NCBI RefSeq assembly: GCF_000620105.1
Contig: NZ_JHVK01000002.1
Location: forward strand, 1-64,000
DNA length: 64,000 nucleotides
Direction: 5' to 3'
From: Microvirgula aerodenitrificans DSM 15089
GTDB taxonomy: Bacteria > Pseudomonadota > Gammaproteobacteria > Burkholderiales > Aquaspirillaceae
A program made the translations under genes and the position numbers. The notes under the pieces were generated by a model that was given only the letters and a program-made list of their open reading frames with translations, was not told where the DNA came from and searched no databases. Below are positions 36,786 to 48,412 of this stretch, one piece after another; position 1 is the first letter of the stretch; each line of letters begins with the position of its first letter.

Positions 36786-37631
36786 ATGAAAAGCCAAAGA
36801 TTATTCAACAGTAATGGCTGCTGGCTAACCCGAGGCGACCTGCTGGAAGCGCTAAAAGCAGTCGGAGCCAATGACTGCAAGATTCTTTATATGCATTCCG
36901 CATTGTCATTCGGCACACCCAACCCGGAATTGAAACGTTCGGCGCTCCTGCAGGCACTGTATGAAACCCTGCAAGAACTTGGCGTCGAAACATTGTGCGT
37001 GCCCACGTTCACATTCAGCTTCTGCAATGGCGATGTCTATGATGTCGAGAAAACGCGCTCGCACATGGGCGCCCTCAACGAATACATTCGCCAGCGCCCA
37101 GAAGCCATTCGCTCCGTCGATCCCTTGATGTCGGTGGCGATGGTAGGACGCGATCGGGATCTGGTAGAAAATCTCGGCCACGACTCTGTCGGCAAGAACT
37201 CCACATTCGACAGATTGAGCAACAAGGATGGCGTCAAATTTCTTTTCCTTGGCGTAGATCTGGGCGACTGCTTCACCTATATGCACTATCTGGAATGGCT
37301 TGCACAGGTTCCATACCGCTACCAGCGGAATTTTAACGGCACCATTATCGAGAACGGCACATCTATCGAAGATACTTATTCGCTATTTGTACGTTATAAC
37401 AATGTGACGGCTAACGAGGCAAGCTATACATACGGTCGAATGTTGACATCCAGGGGCTTGCAACGAACGGTGCCATTCGGCGACACCACGATTGGTTGTG
37501 TCAGCGAGCCGGATGCAAAGCAGCTTTACCTGGCGCTGCTGAAAGACAATCCGGATTATTTCATTCACGAATGTTTTTCGGAAATTGTTCCTGACCCGAC
37601 ATTTGTCCCCCGGAAGATGGTGGCACTCTGA
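36786..37631 (+). CDS. AAC(3)-fold N-acyltransferase (antibiotic NAT family)
   Basis: The 281-residue protein has the AAC(3) family layout: YMHSALSFG near the N-terminus, VPTFTFSFCNGD, a central GALNEYIRQRPEAIRSVDPL region, and FTYMHYLEWLAQVPYRY. At the position of the usual HP dipeptide it has DP (SVDPLMS). In glycan and natural-product clusters such proteins acylate amino sugars or nucleosides. The neighbours here suggest it moves the carrier-bound acyl group to a sugar amine. It should not be read as an aminoglycoside-resistance gene. A 28-bp gap follows the reductase. Confidence 0.85.
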   Translation: MKSQRLFNSNGCWLTRGDLLEALKAVGANDCKILYMHSALSFGTPNPELKRSALLQALYETLQELGVETLCVPTFTFSFCNGDVYDVEKTRSHMGALNEYIRQRPEAIRSVDPLMSVAMVGRDRDLVENLGHDSVGKNSTFDRLSNKDGVKFLFLGVDLGDCFTYMHYLEWLAQVPYRYQRNFNGTIIENGTSIEDTYSLFVRYNNVTANEASYTYGRMLTSRGLQRTVPFGDTTIGCVSEPDAKQLYLALLKDNPDYFIHECFSEIVPDPTFVPRKMVAL

Positions 37632-37633
37632 TC

Positions 37634-38362
37634 ATGAAAATCGAGCTTATCGACATCGATTCAAAGGTTCTGGGCAGAAATGTCCTCTCCCTGCAGGACC
37701 TTGTCGTCGATGACAATTTTGCCGCAGAAGAAGCTGCTTACCAGGCTCAATTCCAGCCGATCTACGTTTCTTGCCGGGTGGGAATGGAGAATTTGCCGCT
37801 TATTCATTTACTGGAAAGAAACGGGTTCAATTTTGTCGAGTGCCAGATAAAATCCAGCATCAGATTCACGCGGCAGCATGACGTTTCTCGGTTTCCTTAT
37901 CAATACCAGCGCGTCACAAGCGAGGAGATGTTGTCCTCTGTTCTGGATATTGCAGGCAAGACGATTACCCATGACCGGTACACAACGGACGTCAATATGG
38001 CCCCGGGTGTATCAGGCACCCGCTATCGCGAGTATGTACTGAAATCCTTCAACAGTGCCAGTGAAGAAGTCTGGCGCCTGTATGATCCGGTATCGGGCAC
38101 CACGCTCGCCTTCAGGACCCACTGCCATACGGCCCCCGGTGAAGTACGCCTGCTACTTGGTGGCGTTCACCCTGATTACAAAACGCTTGGCCTTGGCGTC
38201 ATCTCGTCTTACTACTGTTTCAATCAGATGCTGGCCGATGGTATCCGCCGTGCAACGACACATATCTCTGCCATCAATTACGCAGTGTTCAATCTGGAGA
38301 TTGGAAAGTTAGGATTTCGGGTGCTGGAAACCTATGCAGTGATGAGGAAATTGTACCAGTAG
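37634..38362 (+). CDS. WecD-like GNAT (dTDP-4-amino-sugar N-acyltransferase)
   Basis: The 242-residue GNAT-fold protein is laid out like WecD. The N-terminal half contains LIHLLERNGFNFVECQI; the C-terminal half has the acyl-CoA site region HPDYKTLGLGVISSYY and ends NYAVFNLEIGKLGFRVLETY. WecD acetylates dTDP-4-amino-4,6-dideoxygalactose and in enterobacteria lies next to wecE, the same pairing seen here. It begins 3 bp after the AAC(3)-like gene. It could act before, or instead of, that enzyme on the same amine. Confidence 0.82.
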   Translation: MKIELIDIDSKVLGRNVLSLQDLVVDDNFAAEEAAYQAQFQPIYVSCRVGMENLPLIHLLERNGFNFVECQIKSSIRFTRQHDVSRFPYQYQRVTSEEMLSSVLDIAGKTITHDRYTTDVNMAPGVSGTRYREYVLKSFNSASEEVWRLYDPVSGTTLAFRTHCHTAPGEVRLLLGGVHPDYKTLGLGVISSYYCFNQMLADGIRRATTHISAINYAVFNLEIGKLGFRVLETYAVMRKLYQ

Positions 38363-38418
38363 TTTTTGATTGACAGATATCGCAACCCTAGCCAGATCAA
38401 TGATGAGTGGTCATTAAA

Positions 38419-39558
38419 ATGAATAATGCAAAAATTGAGTTTAACCGTCCTTACATGACAGGCAAGGAATTTGAGTATATCACTCAGGCCAAGCTCAACA
38501 ATGCATTATCAGGGGATGGGCCGTTCACCAAGCGATGCCATCATTGGATCGAAGAGAATACGGGCTGCAAGAAAGCGCTATTGACCCACTCTTGCACGGC
38601 GGCACTGGAGATGGCAGCACTGCTGCTGGACATCTGCCCCGGAGATGAAGTCATCATGCCCTCTTACACCTTTGTGTCCACAGCCAATGCATTTGTGCTT
38701 CGGGGTGGCGTTCCCGTTTTTGTTGACATCCGGCCTGACACTCAAAATCTGGATGAAAATCTGATTGAAGATGCCATCACGCCAAAAACCCGGGCCATTG
38801 TTGTGGTTCATTATGCCGGGGTTGCTTGTGAGATGGACCGCATCATGGAAATTGCGCGTACTCACAATCTGAAAGTGGTGGAAGATGCCGCACAAGGATT
38901 GATGGCGACCTATAAAGGGAAAGCCCTGGGCAGCATCGGTGATTTTGGCGCATACAGCTTTCACGAAACGAAAAATGTCATTTCAGGAGAAGGTGGCGCT
39001 TTACTGCTAAATGATAGCGCCACGGTCCTTCGCGCGGAAACCATCCGTGAAAAAGGAACGGATCGCAGTCAATTTTTCAGAGGTGAGGTAGACAAATATA
39101 CCTGGCAGGAAGTCGGCTCCTCCTTCCTGCCTGGTGAGCTTGTTGCCGCTTTTCTGCTGGCACAACTTGAAGAAGCCCATGCCATCACGGATCATCGGCT
39201 TGCCATCTGGGATCGTTACCATGCCGCATTTGAGCACCTTGAATCAAAGGGCAGACTGCGCAGACCTTGCATCCCGGAATCTTGCCAGCACAACGCCCAC
39301 ATGTATTACATATTGCTTGCCCCTGAAATCGACCGGCAGGGCGTTATCGCACAGTTAAAGCAGCACAGCATTCACTCGGTTTTCCATTATGTTCCCTTGC
39401 ACAATTCGCCGGCAGGCAAGCGCTACGGCAAGGTTCATGGAACGCTGGCCGTTACTGACAGCAATTCGGAATGCCTTCTGCGATTGCCTCTGTGGGTGGG
39501 GCTCAGTGAAGCACAGCAAGAGGTTATTGTGGACGTATTGACTAGCGCGATAAGCTGA
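38419..39558 (+). CDS. dTDP-4-amino-4,6-dideoxy-hexose transaminase (WecE/RffA-like)
   Basis: The 379-residue DegT/DnrJ/EryC1 aminotransferase is strikingly close to E. coli WecE as I remember it: PGDEVIMPSYTFVSTANAF, HYAGVACEMD, VEDAAQG, SFHETKN with the PLP lysine (Lys185), and REKGTDRSQFFRGEVDKYTW. WecE converts dTDP-4-keto-6-deoxyglucose to dTDP-4-amino-4,6-dideoxygalactose using glutamate. The stereochemistry (galacto as WecE, or gluco as VioA) cannot be settled by eye. The dTDP-sugar precursor enzymes RmlA/RmlB are not in the window. The ATG at 38419 is preferred over the GTG at 38407. Confidence 0.93.
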   Translation: MNNAKIEFNRPYMTGKEFEYITQAKLNNALSGDGPFTKRCHHWIEENTGCKKALLTHSCTAALEMAALLLDICPGDEVIMPSYTFVSTANAFVLRGGVPVFVDIRPDTQNLDENLIEDAITPKTRAIVVVHYAGVACEMDRIMEIARTHNLKVVEDAAQGLMATYKGKALGSIGDFGAYSFHETKNVISGEGGALLLNDSATVLRAETIREKGTDRSQFFRGEVDKYTWQEVGSSFLPGELVAAFLLAQLEEAHAITDHRLAIWDRYHAAFEHLESKGRLRRPCIPESCQHNAHMYYILLAPEIDRQGVIAQLKQHSIHSVFHYVPLHNSPAGKRYGKVHGTLAVTDSNSECLLRLPLWVGLSEAQQEVIVDVLTSAIS

Positions 39559-39601
39559 TCAATTCAGAAAATTACGCGCAATCATTTCAGTCAGGAAAAT
39601 A

Positions 39602-41050
39602 ATGAGCACCTTCAAGAACGATATTGAGTACATGTTGTCCCTTGCTCACAGGGACAATATTGACGCGATCAAGTCTTTATTTTTTACCATCATATCCAGC
39701 CCCAATGAGTTTTCACTGGATGAAATGGCAAAAATATATTACACAACTTATCGCATATGGTTTTCTCTGAGTCAGGAAAACAGCTTTGATGATCAAAAAA
39801 TATTGATGTACAAAGCTTATGAAACACTATTTATCCGGAGTGAACGGCTAGCCTGCAGCGATGCGCCGCCTCCATGCAGGGCTGCAGAAAAGAATACGGC
39901 TGATATTGTTGTACTCACGGGCCAGTTCCTTGACTCCCAGCATGCCCCGACCATTGCGGCATTGACTCACTGCATCTATCTGAAAAAACTCGGCTTCAAC
40001 CCCATCATTATAAATTGCGACACTTATTGCATCCCCGACCCTTTTTTCTCCGGGCTTTTTTACGCCACTAATATCCCGCAATTTTCAAATGCCGGGATTG
40101 ATATAAACCTGCACACCGGAATGGGCTTCACACTGCAGGAAAATGGCAGTCAGACAAGCCAGGTCATATTTGAAGATAACCAGTTCGAATTCTACCAACT
40201 GGCAGGAAGTCTGGAAGAGAAAATCAGCAACTTCAACGGAATTTTCCAGGACATAATCGCTCAGAATGTTGATATCATTTCTGTTGGTGATGCCAATATA
40301 TTCGCCGACCTGCTGGCAAGAACCAACAAATGCATTGTTTATCACACCTCAGTAGAAACACCTGTTGCCTCTGTCCGTGCCCCGGCCATTTTCCCCAAAA
40401 AACTGAACAACAATGAGCACGCACTGCTGGAGAAGCTTGGTGTAACAGACAATGTCATCGAAGTTGAAATTCCTCTATTTCATCACATGAAGAATGCCAA
40501 CCGCAGCAATAATCTTGACATGCGGGAAGACGAAATTGTTTTTGCCATTGTTGGACGGCGTTTGGCGCGAGAGGTCAACAAAAACTTCATCCTGCTGATG
40601 CGGAAGATAAAAAACACCATCAGCAATGCCCGTTTTGTTTTTGCGGGCGAAGCACTGGATGAGAATATATTGAACTATGCTGACGAGCATGCCCTGCTCG
40701 ACTGCATGACACAGATCGGCTTTGTACCAGACACCGCAGAGATGTACCGCTCGGCTCACTTTTATGTCAATCCTTCGCGGCGAGGTGGCGGCTCGTCTGC
40801 GTTTGAAGCGCTCTATCAGGGCGTCCCTGTCATTACCTACTGCTATGGGGACGTCCACAGCATTGTTGGCTCTGATTTTTCATTTGAAAGCGATGAAGAT
40901 ATCCTGGCCTATCTGAGTACCTGCATCAATGACCAAGGGTTTTACCTGCAACAAAAGAAACTGGCCAAAAAAATAGCGGCAGAAAAAGATGGCAGCAATG
41001 ACGCGTACAGAAAATTCCTCACCGAGATTGGAATTCCTTCTTTGGCCTGA
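39602..41050 (+). CDS. Glycosyltransferase, GT4-like C-terminal domain with unusual N-terminal extension
   Basis: The 482-residue protein has a helical N-terminal segment of about 95 residues of unknown role. A Rossmann-like middle starts ADIVVLTGQFLDSQHAPTIA, and a GT-B C-terminal domain has FAIVGRRLAREVNKNF and the donor-site block NPSRRGGGSSAFEALYQGVP. It is the last gene of the AT-rich run and the only transferase in it, so it is the candidate for moving the acylated amino sugar to its acceptor. The acceptor could be flagellin, LPS or a lipid carrier. Codon use is the most AT-rich of the region. Confidence 0.85.
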   Translation: MSTFKNDIEYMLSLAHRDNIDAIKSLFFTIISSPNEFSLDEMAKIYYTTYRIWFSLSQENSFDDQKILMYKAYETLFIRSERLACSDAPPPCRAAEKNTADIVVLTGQFLDSQHAPTIAALTHCIYLKKLGFNPIIINCDTYCIPDPFFSGLFYATNIPQFSNAGIDINLHTGMGFTLQENGSQTSQVIFEDNQFEFYQLAGSLEEKISNFNGIFQDIIAQNVDIISVGDANIFADLLARTNKCIVYHTSVETPVASVRAPAIFPKKLNNNEHALLEKLGVTDNVIEVEIPLFHHMKNANRSNNLDMREDEIVFAIVGRRLAREVNKNFILLMRKIKNTISNARFVFAGEALDENILNYADEHALLDCMTQIGFVPDTAEMYRSAHFYVNPSRRGGGSSAFEALYQGVPVITYCYGDVHSIVGSDFSFESDEDILAYLSTCINDQGFYLQQKKLAKKIAAEKDGSNDAYRKFLTEIGIPSLA

Positions 41051-41074
41051 TCCAGTCCTTGTCTGCCGCACAAG

Positions 41075-41110
41075 AAAAACCCCGGTCAGCAACTGCTGAC
41101 CGGGGTTTTT
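41075..41110. terminator. Bidirectional intrinsic terminator closing the sugar cluster and gcvP
   Basis: A 16-bp perfect stem (41075-41090 and 41095-41110, loop AACT) is flanked by A5 and T5, so it works for the plus-strand cluster and for gcvP on the minus strand. Confidence 0.94.
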
Positions 41111-41123
41111 CATTGACTGCAGA

Positions 41124-43982
<2,859 letters not shown>

Positions 43983-44065
43983 GGCGGAAACAGTACGTTC
44001 GTGGTCGGGGCAATCGTGCGGGCAACGTGCAACGGGCCGTGCAACAGCACGGCCCGCCAGGCGTT

Positions 44066-44449
44066 TTAGCCCACTTCCTTCGCGTAAGCGTCGGCGTCGA
44101 GCAGCGCGTCGACGTCGGCGGCATTGGCCGGCTTCATCTTGAAGAACCAGCCTTCGCCATACGGGTCGGTGTTGGCGGTGTCCGGCGCGCTTTCCAGCGC
44201 GGCGTTCACTTCGATCACTTCACCGGCCAGCGGGCTGTACACATCGCTGGCGGCCTTGACCGACTCGACCACGCCGGCGCCGGCGCCATCGGCCAGCACG
44301 CTGCCGACGGCCGGCAGCTCAACGTAGACGATGTCGCCCAGCAGTTCCTGTGCGTGATGGGTGATGCCGATGGTCACGGTGCCGTCGGCTTCGCGACGGA
44401 TCCACTCGTGACTGGCAACGTACTTCAGATCGGCGGGGATGTGGCTCAT
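44066..44449 (-). CDS. gcvH: Glycine cleavage system H-protein
   Basis: The 127-residue lipoyl carrier shuttles the aminomethyl group between P- and T-proteins. The lipoylated lysine lies in [19 protein letters not shown], near residue 64. It begins with the usual [12 protein letters not shown] pattern and has [18 protein letters not shown]. It lies 131 bp downstream of gcvT. Confidence 0.98.
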   Translation of the reverse strand: MSHIPADLKYVASHEWIRREADGTVTIGITHHAQELLGDIVYVELPAVGSVLADGAGAGVVESVKAASDVYSPLAGEVIEVNAALESAPDTANTDPYGEGWFFKMKPANAADVDALLDADAYAKEVG

Positions 44450-44580
44450 GGATAACTCCGTTAGATTCGATTTTCGACCGGCGGGTACTGCCCGCCCGCC
44501 ATACTGACAAAAAAGGGGGCGCCGTGACAGCAGTCACGGCAGAGACAGCAAAACGGCGCCGTCACCGGCACCGTTTCCGT

Positions 44581-45684
44581 TTATTCGCAGACTTTCTTGC
44601 CGTTGCGGACGAACGGCATTTTCACCACCCGGGCCGGCACGCGCTGGCCACGGATATCGACCGCCACCGTGGCACCGGTCGCGGCCGGCACGCGGGCAAT
44701 CGCAATCGACTGCTTCAGCGTCGGCGAGAAGGTCCCGCTGGTGATCACGCCCTCGCCGAGGCCGTCGACCAGCACGGTCATGCCTTCGCGCAGCACGCCA
44801 CGGCCCTCGAGCATCAGGCCGACCTGCTTCAGCTTCGGGCCGGCGGCCTTCAGCGCCTCGACCGGCTTGCGGCCGACAAAGTCGCGCGCCGGGTCTTTCA
44901 GGTCCAGCGTCCAGCCCATGCCGGCTTCGAGCGGACTGACGTTGTCGTCCATGTCGTGGCCATACAGGTTCATGCCGGCTTCGAGACGCAGGGTGTCGCG
45001 AGCGCCAAGACCGGTCGGCTGCACGCCGGCTGCCAGCAGATCGCGCCACAGGCCGGCGGCTTCGGCCGCCGGCAGGATGATTTCCAGTCCGTCTTCGCCG
45101 GTATAACCGGTACGGGCGATAAACCAGCCATCCGCGCCATTGTTGAACGGCAGGCCCTGGAACACGCTCAGCGCGCGGACCCGCTCGGCCATGGCCGGCT
45201 GAGCGGCACAGAAGCGGTCGATGGCGGTCGGGCCCTGGACGGCGAGCATCGCCAGGTCCGGGCGTTCGGTCAACGTGGCGGCATAGCCTTCGATCTGGCG
45301 GCGCATCCACGCCAGATCCTTGTCGTGGGTGCCGGCGTTGACGACCACGCGGTAGCCCCAGTCGGTCAGATAGACGATCAGGTCGTCAATCACACCGCCG
45401 GCTTCGTTCAGCATGCCGGCGTACAGCGCCTTGCCGACCGGCGCGAGTTTGTCGATGTCGTTGGCGATCAGGTGACGCAGGTAGTCGCGCGCGCCCTCTC
45501 CGGTCAGGTCAACCACGGTCATGTGCGATACGTCGAACATGCCGGCATCCTGGCGGACGATCTCGTGCTCCTTGAGCTGCGAGCCGTAATGGATGGGCAT
45601 GTCCCAGCCGGCGAACGGAACCATTTTGGCGCCGGCTTCGATATGCAGGGCGTGGAACGGGGTGGTGAGGAGCGATGCGGTCAT
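44581..45684 (-). CDS. gcvT: Glycine cleavage system aminomethyltransferase, T-protein
   Basis: The 367-residue protein transfers the methylene group to tetrahydrofolate and releases ammonia. Recognisable parts are [20 protein letters not shown] at the N-terminus, [28 protein letters not shown], and [20 protein letters not shown]. It is the first gene of the gcv operon, and a glycine riboswitch fills the upstream leader. The start ATG lies about 30 nt after the riboswitch 3' edge. Confidence 0.97.
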   Translation of the reverse strand: MTASLLTTPFHALHIEAGAKMVPFAGWDMPIHYGSQLKEHEIVRQDAGMFDVSHMTVVDLTGEGARDYLRHLIANDIDKLAPVGKALYAGMLNEAGGVIDDLIVYLTDWGYRVVVNAGTHDKDLAWMRRQIEGYAATLTERPDLAMLAVQGPTAIDRFCAAQPAMAERVRALSVFQGLPFNNGADGWFIARTGYTGEDGLEIILPAAEAAGLWRDLLAAGVQPTGLGARDTLRLEAGMNLYGHDMDDNVSPLEAGMGWTLDLKDPARDFVGRKPVEALKAAGPKLKQVGLMLEGRGVLREGMTVLVDGLGEGVITSGTFSPTLKQSIAIARVPAATGATVAVDIRGQRVPARVVKMPFVRNGKKVCE

Positions 45685-45717
45685 GTCGGGCCAATATCAA
45701 AGGGGCAATGGACGATT

Positions 45718-45944
45718 GACACCCCTCTGTCCCGGCACCTGAGATTTTCCGGCGGGGCGAACCGTTTTCAGGTCCGGCGTCCCGTCGTTAGCCCCTTCGG
45801 TGTGCGCCGTGCTGGCGGCGCCGCTCTCCAGAGTGATTGGCACAATGCAGCCGTGCCGTGCATGCAGTCCATTTGCCTGAGCGATTGTGCGGGTGCGCTT
45901 GCGCCTTCGGCGGTGGTCGTGTTTCCACGCCACACTCTCCTGCA
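45718..45944 (-). promoter_or_regulatory. Tandem glycine riboswitch upstream of gcvT
   Basis: The minus strand shows two glycine aptamers in a row. The first has GGAGAGTGTGGCGTGG, CGCCGAAGG, CTCAGGCAAATGGACTG and the closing CTCTGGAGAG. The second has CACCGAAGGGG, CTCAGGTGCCGGGACAGAGG. These are the conserved core motifs of the gcvT RNA, in the correct order and spacing. The element switches on gcvT-gcvH-gcvP when glycine is abundant. No clear terminator follows the second aptamer, so control may be at translation initiation. Confidence 0.93.
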
Positions 45945-45953
45945 TGCCCGCGC

Positions 45954-45982
45954 ATTATCGGGCCGGTCCGGTCGCGATGCAA
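45954..45982 (-). promoter_or_regulatory. Sigma-70 promoter of the glycine riboswitch-gcv operon
   Basis: On the minus strand TTGCAT (45977-45982) and GATAAT (45954-45959) are separated by 17 bp. The predicted start is just upstream of the first aptamer. It sits immediately after the stop of the glycosyltransferase gene at 45988. Confidence 0.75.
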
Positions 45983-45987
45983 CCGTC

Positions 45988-47127
45988 TCAGTGCGCGGCG
46001 GCGATCTGCTCGAAAAAGTGCTGCATGGCGGCCTGCTGCTGCGCGTATTGCCACGGTCCGAGCTGGCTGGCCAGCGCCAGCGCCCGGGCCTCGGACCCGG
46101 CCTGATCGGCAACCGAATCACGTATTGCCTCGGCCCAGCGTGTGCTGTCGGCAGCCGGCAGGATGCGCTGCTGCCATTCAGGGGTAGCCGGCAGCAGCTC
46201 GGACGCGCCGACATGGTCGCCAAGCAGCACCGGCGTACCGCAGGCCATCGCCTCCAGCGCCACCAGACCGAACTCCTCGATATGGGCCGGCAGCACGAAC
46301 AGGTCCAGCGCCGGATACAGCATGGCCACATTGTCCATGACCGGCGAGTGGATGACCCGGTTGCCGATGCCGAGCCGCTCCGCCTGCTGGCGGTAGCTGT
46401 CGAAGCGGTCCTTGCCGACCACCAGGAAGCGCCAGTCCCGGTCCGGCGCCAGCGCCACCAGTTTCGCCGCTGCGTCGATAAAGCCGGCAACATTGCGCTT
46501 GCTGAAGTCACCGGACGTCACCAGCCCGACCAGAGTGGCCGACGGATCGACGCCGACTGCCGCACGCCCGGCCAGACGCCGGGCCGCGCGATCATCGGTG
46601 TTGAACTGCCCCGCGTCATAACCGGGGTGGAATACCCGGACCTTGTCGGCGGGGATGCCGTAGCGACGGATGACCTCGTCGCCCATCATCCGCGAATTGA
46701 CGCCGATAACGTCGAACGCCTGCGCCGACAGGATGCGGTCGTGCAGCAGCGCAACCTCGTGCCCGGCCGGCAGCGGCTTGCCGTGAATCTTCTGCGAGGC
46801 CAGATGCACGCAGTTGTGCAGGAACAGTACGTTCGGGGTTTCGGCATCGCCATGACTGATCAGCAGGTCGGGGTGATGACGGCGGCACCATGCCTGCACG
46901 CGCCGATTGAACCACTGGCGGCGAAAGGCACCGCGCAGCGGCCAGCGCCAGAGGCGAACCAGTTCGCAATCGCGCTCGGCCACCAGCGCCTCGTTGGCGC
47001 GTTCGGCCAGCAGGGTCACCCGGTAGCCCGCCTGTCGCAGCAGCGCCGCCTGTGAAAAGGCAACCCGGCTGGCGCCGGTGTTCTTCTCCAGCTGGCGAAT
47101 GGCGATGACGGCGTGTCTGGCGGACAT
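45988..47127 (-). CDS. Glycosyltransferase family 4 protein
   Basis: The 379-residue GT-B transferase has an N-terminal acceptor domain (AIRQLEKNTGASRVAFSQAA) and a C-terminal donor domain with VGLVTSGDFSKRNVAGFIDA, HSPVMDN and the EX7E-type block EEFGLVALEAMACGTPVLLG. It resembles LPS core transferases of the RfaG type, but the substrate is not readable from sequence. It is GC-rich like the chromosome and stands alone between the arc region and gcvT, so it has no clear link to the sugar cluster at 32-41 kb. Confidence 0.87.
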   Translation of the reverse strand: MSARHAVIAIRQLEKNTGASRVAFSQAALLRQAGYRVTLLAERANEALVAERDCELVRLWRWPLRGAFRRQWFNRRVQAWCRRHHPDLLISHGDAETPNVLFLHNCVHLASQKIHGKPLPAGHEVALLHDRILSAQAFDVIGVNSRMMGDEVIRRYGIPADKVRVFHPGYDAGQFNTDDRAARRLAGRAAVGVDPSATLVGLVTSGDFSKRNVAGFIDAAAKLVALAPDRDWRFLVVGKDRFDSYRQQAERLGIGNRVIHSPVMDNVAMLYPALDLFVLPAHIEEFGLVALEAMACGTPVLLGDHVGASELLPATPEWQQRILPAADSTRWAEAIRDSVADQAGSEARALALASQLGPWQYAQQQAAMQHFFEQIAAAH

Positions 47128-47179
47128 GGTGTGACCCGGTAAAGAGTGGAATGCGGCGGTGATTCTAGCACCCGGGAAA

Positions 47180-47203
47180 CAAAAACCGCGCCAGCAGGCG
47201 CGG
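47180..47203 (-). terminator. Intrinsic terminator after arcC1
   Basis: CCGCGCC (47187-47193) and GGCGCGG (47197-47203) form the stem. On the minus strand a run of five T follows directly. It lies about 35 bp past the arcC1 stop and ends the arcA1-arcB1-arcC1 transcript. Confidence 0.85.
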
Positions 47204-47236
47204 TAAAGAGGTCAGCCAGGATAGGCCGGAAGGTAC

Positions 47237-48187
47237 TTAGTAATACTCGATGCCGTCGATCTCGGTCGTCACGATGGTGCCGGCCTGACCCTCGACGATC
47301 TTCTCGATGTCCTCAAGCGCACCGATAACCGCGCGCTTGCCGGTCATCGTGGCGAACTCGGCGGCGGCTTCGACCTTCGGCCCCATCGAGCCGGCCGCAA
47401 AGCCGAGCTTGATCAGCGCGTCCGGGTTCGCACGCTTGATCGCCTTCTGGTCCGGCTTGCCCCAGTTGATGAACACGGCCTTCACGTCGGTTGCGACCAC
47501 AAAGTAATCGGCCTCGACTTCACGCGCCAGCAGCGACGATGCCAGGTCCTTGTCGATCACCGCTTCGACGCCTTCCAGTTTCTTGCCGCCTTCGTCGTAC
47601 ATGGTCGGAATGCCGCCACCACCGGCCGCGATCACCACCACACCCTTTTCAATCAGCCACTTGATCGGGCGCATTTCGAAAATGCGCTTCGGTTTCGGGC
47701 TCGGCACCACGCGACGGAAGTATTCGCCATCGGCCTTGACCGTCCAGCCATTCGCGGCGGCGACCTTGTCCGCTTCTTCCTTCGAGTACACCGGGCCGAC
47801 GAACTTGGTCGGGTTGGCGAAGGCCGGGTCTTTCGGATCGACCTCGGTCATGGTCAGGATGGTGGCCAGCGGCACTTCGAACGGCAGTTCGTTGCCCAGC
47901 TCCTGTTCCATCATGTAGCCGATCATGCCTTCGGTCTGGGCACCGAGCACATCGAGCGGATACGGCGTGACCTTGTCGTCGACGTGACGGGCATAGGCCT
48001 CGTTCTGCAGCCCGAGCAGGCCGACCTGCGGCCCGTTGCCGTGGGCCAGGACGAGCTCGTGGTGCTTGGCGACCTGCGCCAGTTGCTTGGCGGCGACTCT
48101 GACGTTCTTCCGCTGGTTGTCGGCGGTCATTACCTCACCGCGGCGTTGCAGGGCGTTACCGCCCAGTGCGACCACAACTCTGCTCAT
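47237..48187 (-). CDS. arcC: Carbamate kinase (arc cassette 1)
   Basis: The 316-residue carbamate kinase makes ATP and ammonia/CO2 from carbamoyl phosphate, the energy-yielding last step of the arginine deiminase pathway. Typical blocks are [36 protein letters not shown]-like [20 protein letters not shown] and [10 protein letters not shown]. The ATG at 48187 has AAAGGAG at ideal distance; the frame also has a TTG six bases upstream. It is closely related to the copy at 53205. A gap of about 225 bp separates it from arcB1. Confidence 0.96.
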   Translation of the reverse strand: MSRVVVALGGNALQRRGEVMTADNQRKNVRVAAKQLAQVAKHHELVLAHGNGPQVGLLGLQNEAYARHVDDKVTPYPLDVLGAQTEGMIGYMMEQELGNELPFEVPLATILTMTEVDPKDPAFANPTKFVGPVYSKEEADKVAAANGWTVKADGEYFRRVVPSPKPKRIFEMRPIKWLIEKGVVVIAAGGGGIPTMYDEGGKKLEGVEAVIDKDLASSLLAREVEADYFVVATDVKAVFINWGKPDQKAIKRANPDALIKLGFAAGSMGPKVEAAAEFATMTGKRAVIGALEDIEKIVEGQAGTIVTTEIDGIEYY

Positions 48188-48412
48188 GTCCAACTCCTTT
48201 GTCGAAGGGCAACGATGCCCACCTGTCCGTCACCGCACCGGCTGGTGCGGGAAAGGCTTGCGGAAACCGGCCCGTCGGCGGTTGTCTGCCATACCCTGAA
48301 CGCATTCTAGGGGGCGCCGGCCGACTCCCGGCAGGCCGGCCGCGACAATCGCTTGTCCCGGCGCGACACTGGCCGGATCACCGGCGTTCTGCCCCCTCCC
48401 GACCGTTTCCGG
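48188..48412. other. Intergenic region arcB1-arcC1
   Basis: This 225-bp GC-rich gap holds several short inverted repeats (for example around 48317-48347) but no T-run terminator, no promoter I trust and no coding signal. It is longer than the arcB2-arcC2 gap and not similar to it by eye. Confidence 0.4.

Noticed and set aside
36786-37631. Aminoglycoside resistance gene
   Set aside because: The AAC(3) fold is shared with sugar and nucleoside acyltransferases. The operon context and the altered HP-to-DP position point to glycan synthesis.
44524-47055. 843-codon open frame antisense to gcvT and the GT4 gene
   Set aside because: It crosses the glycine riboswitch and two genes; a GC-rich shadow.
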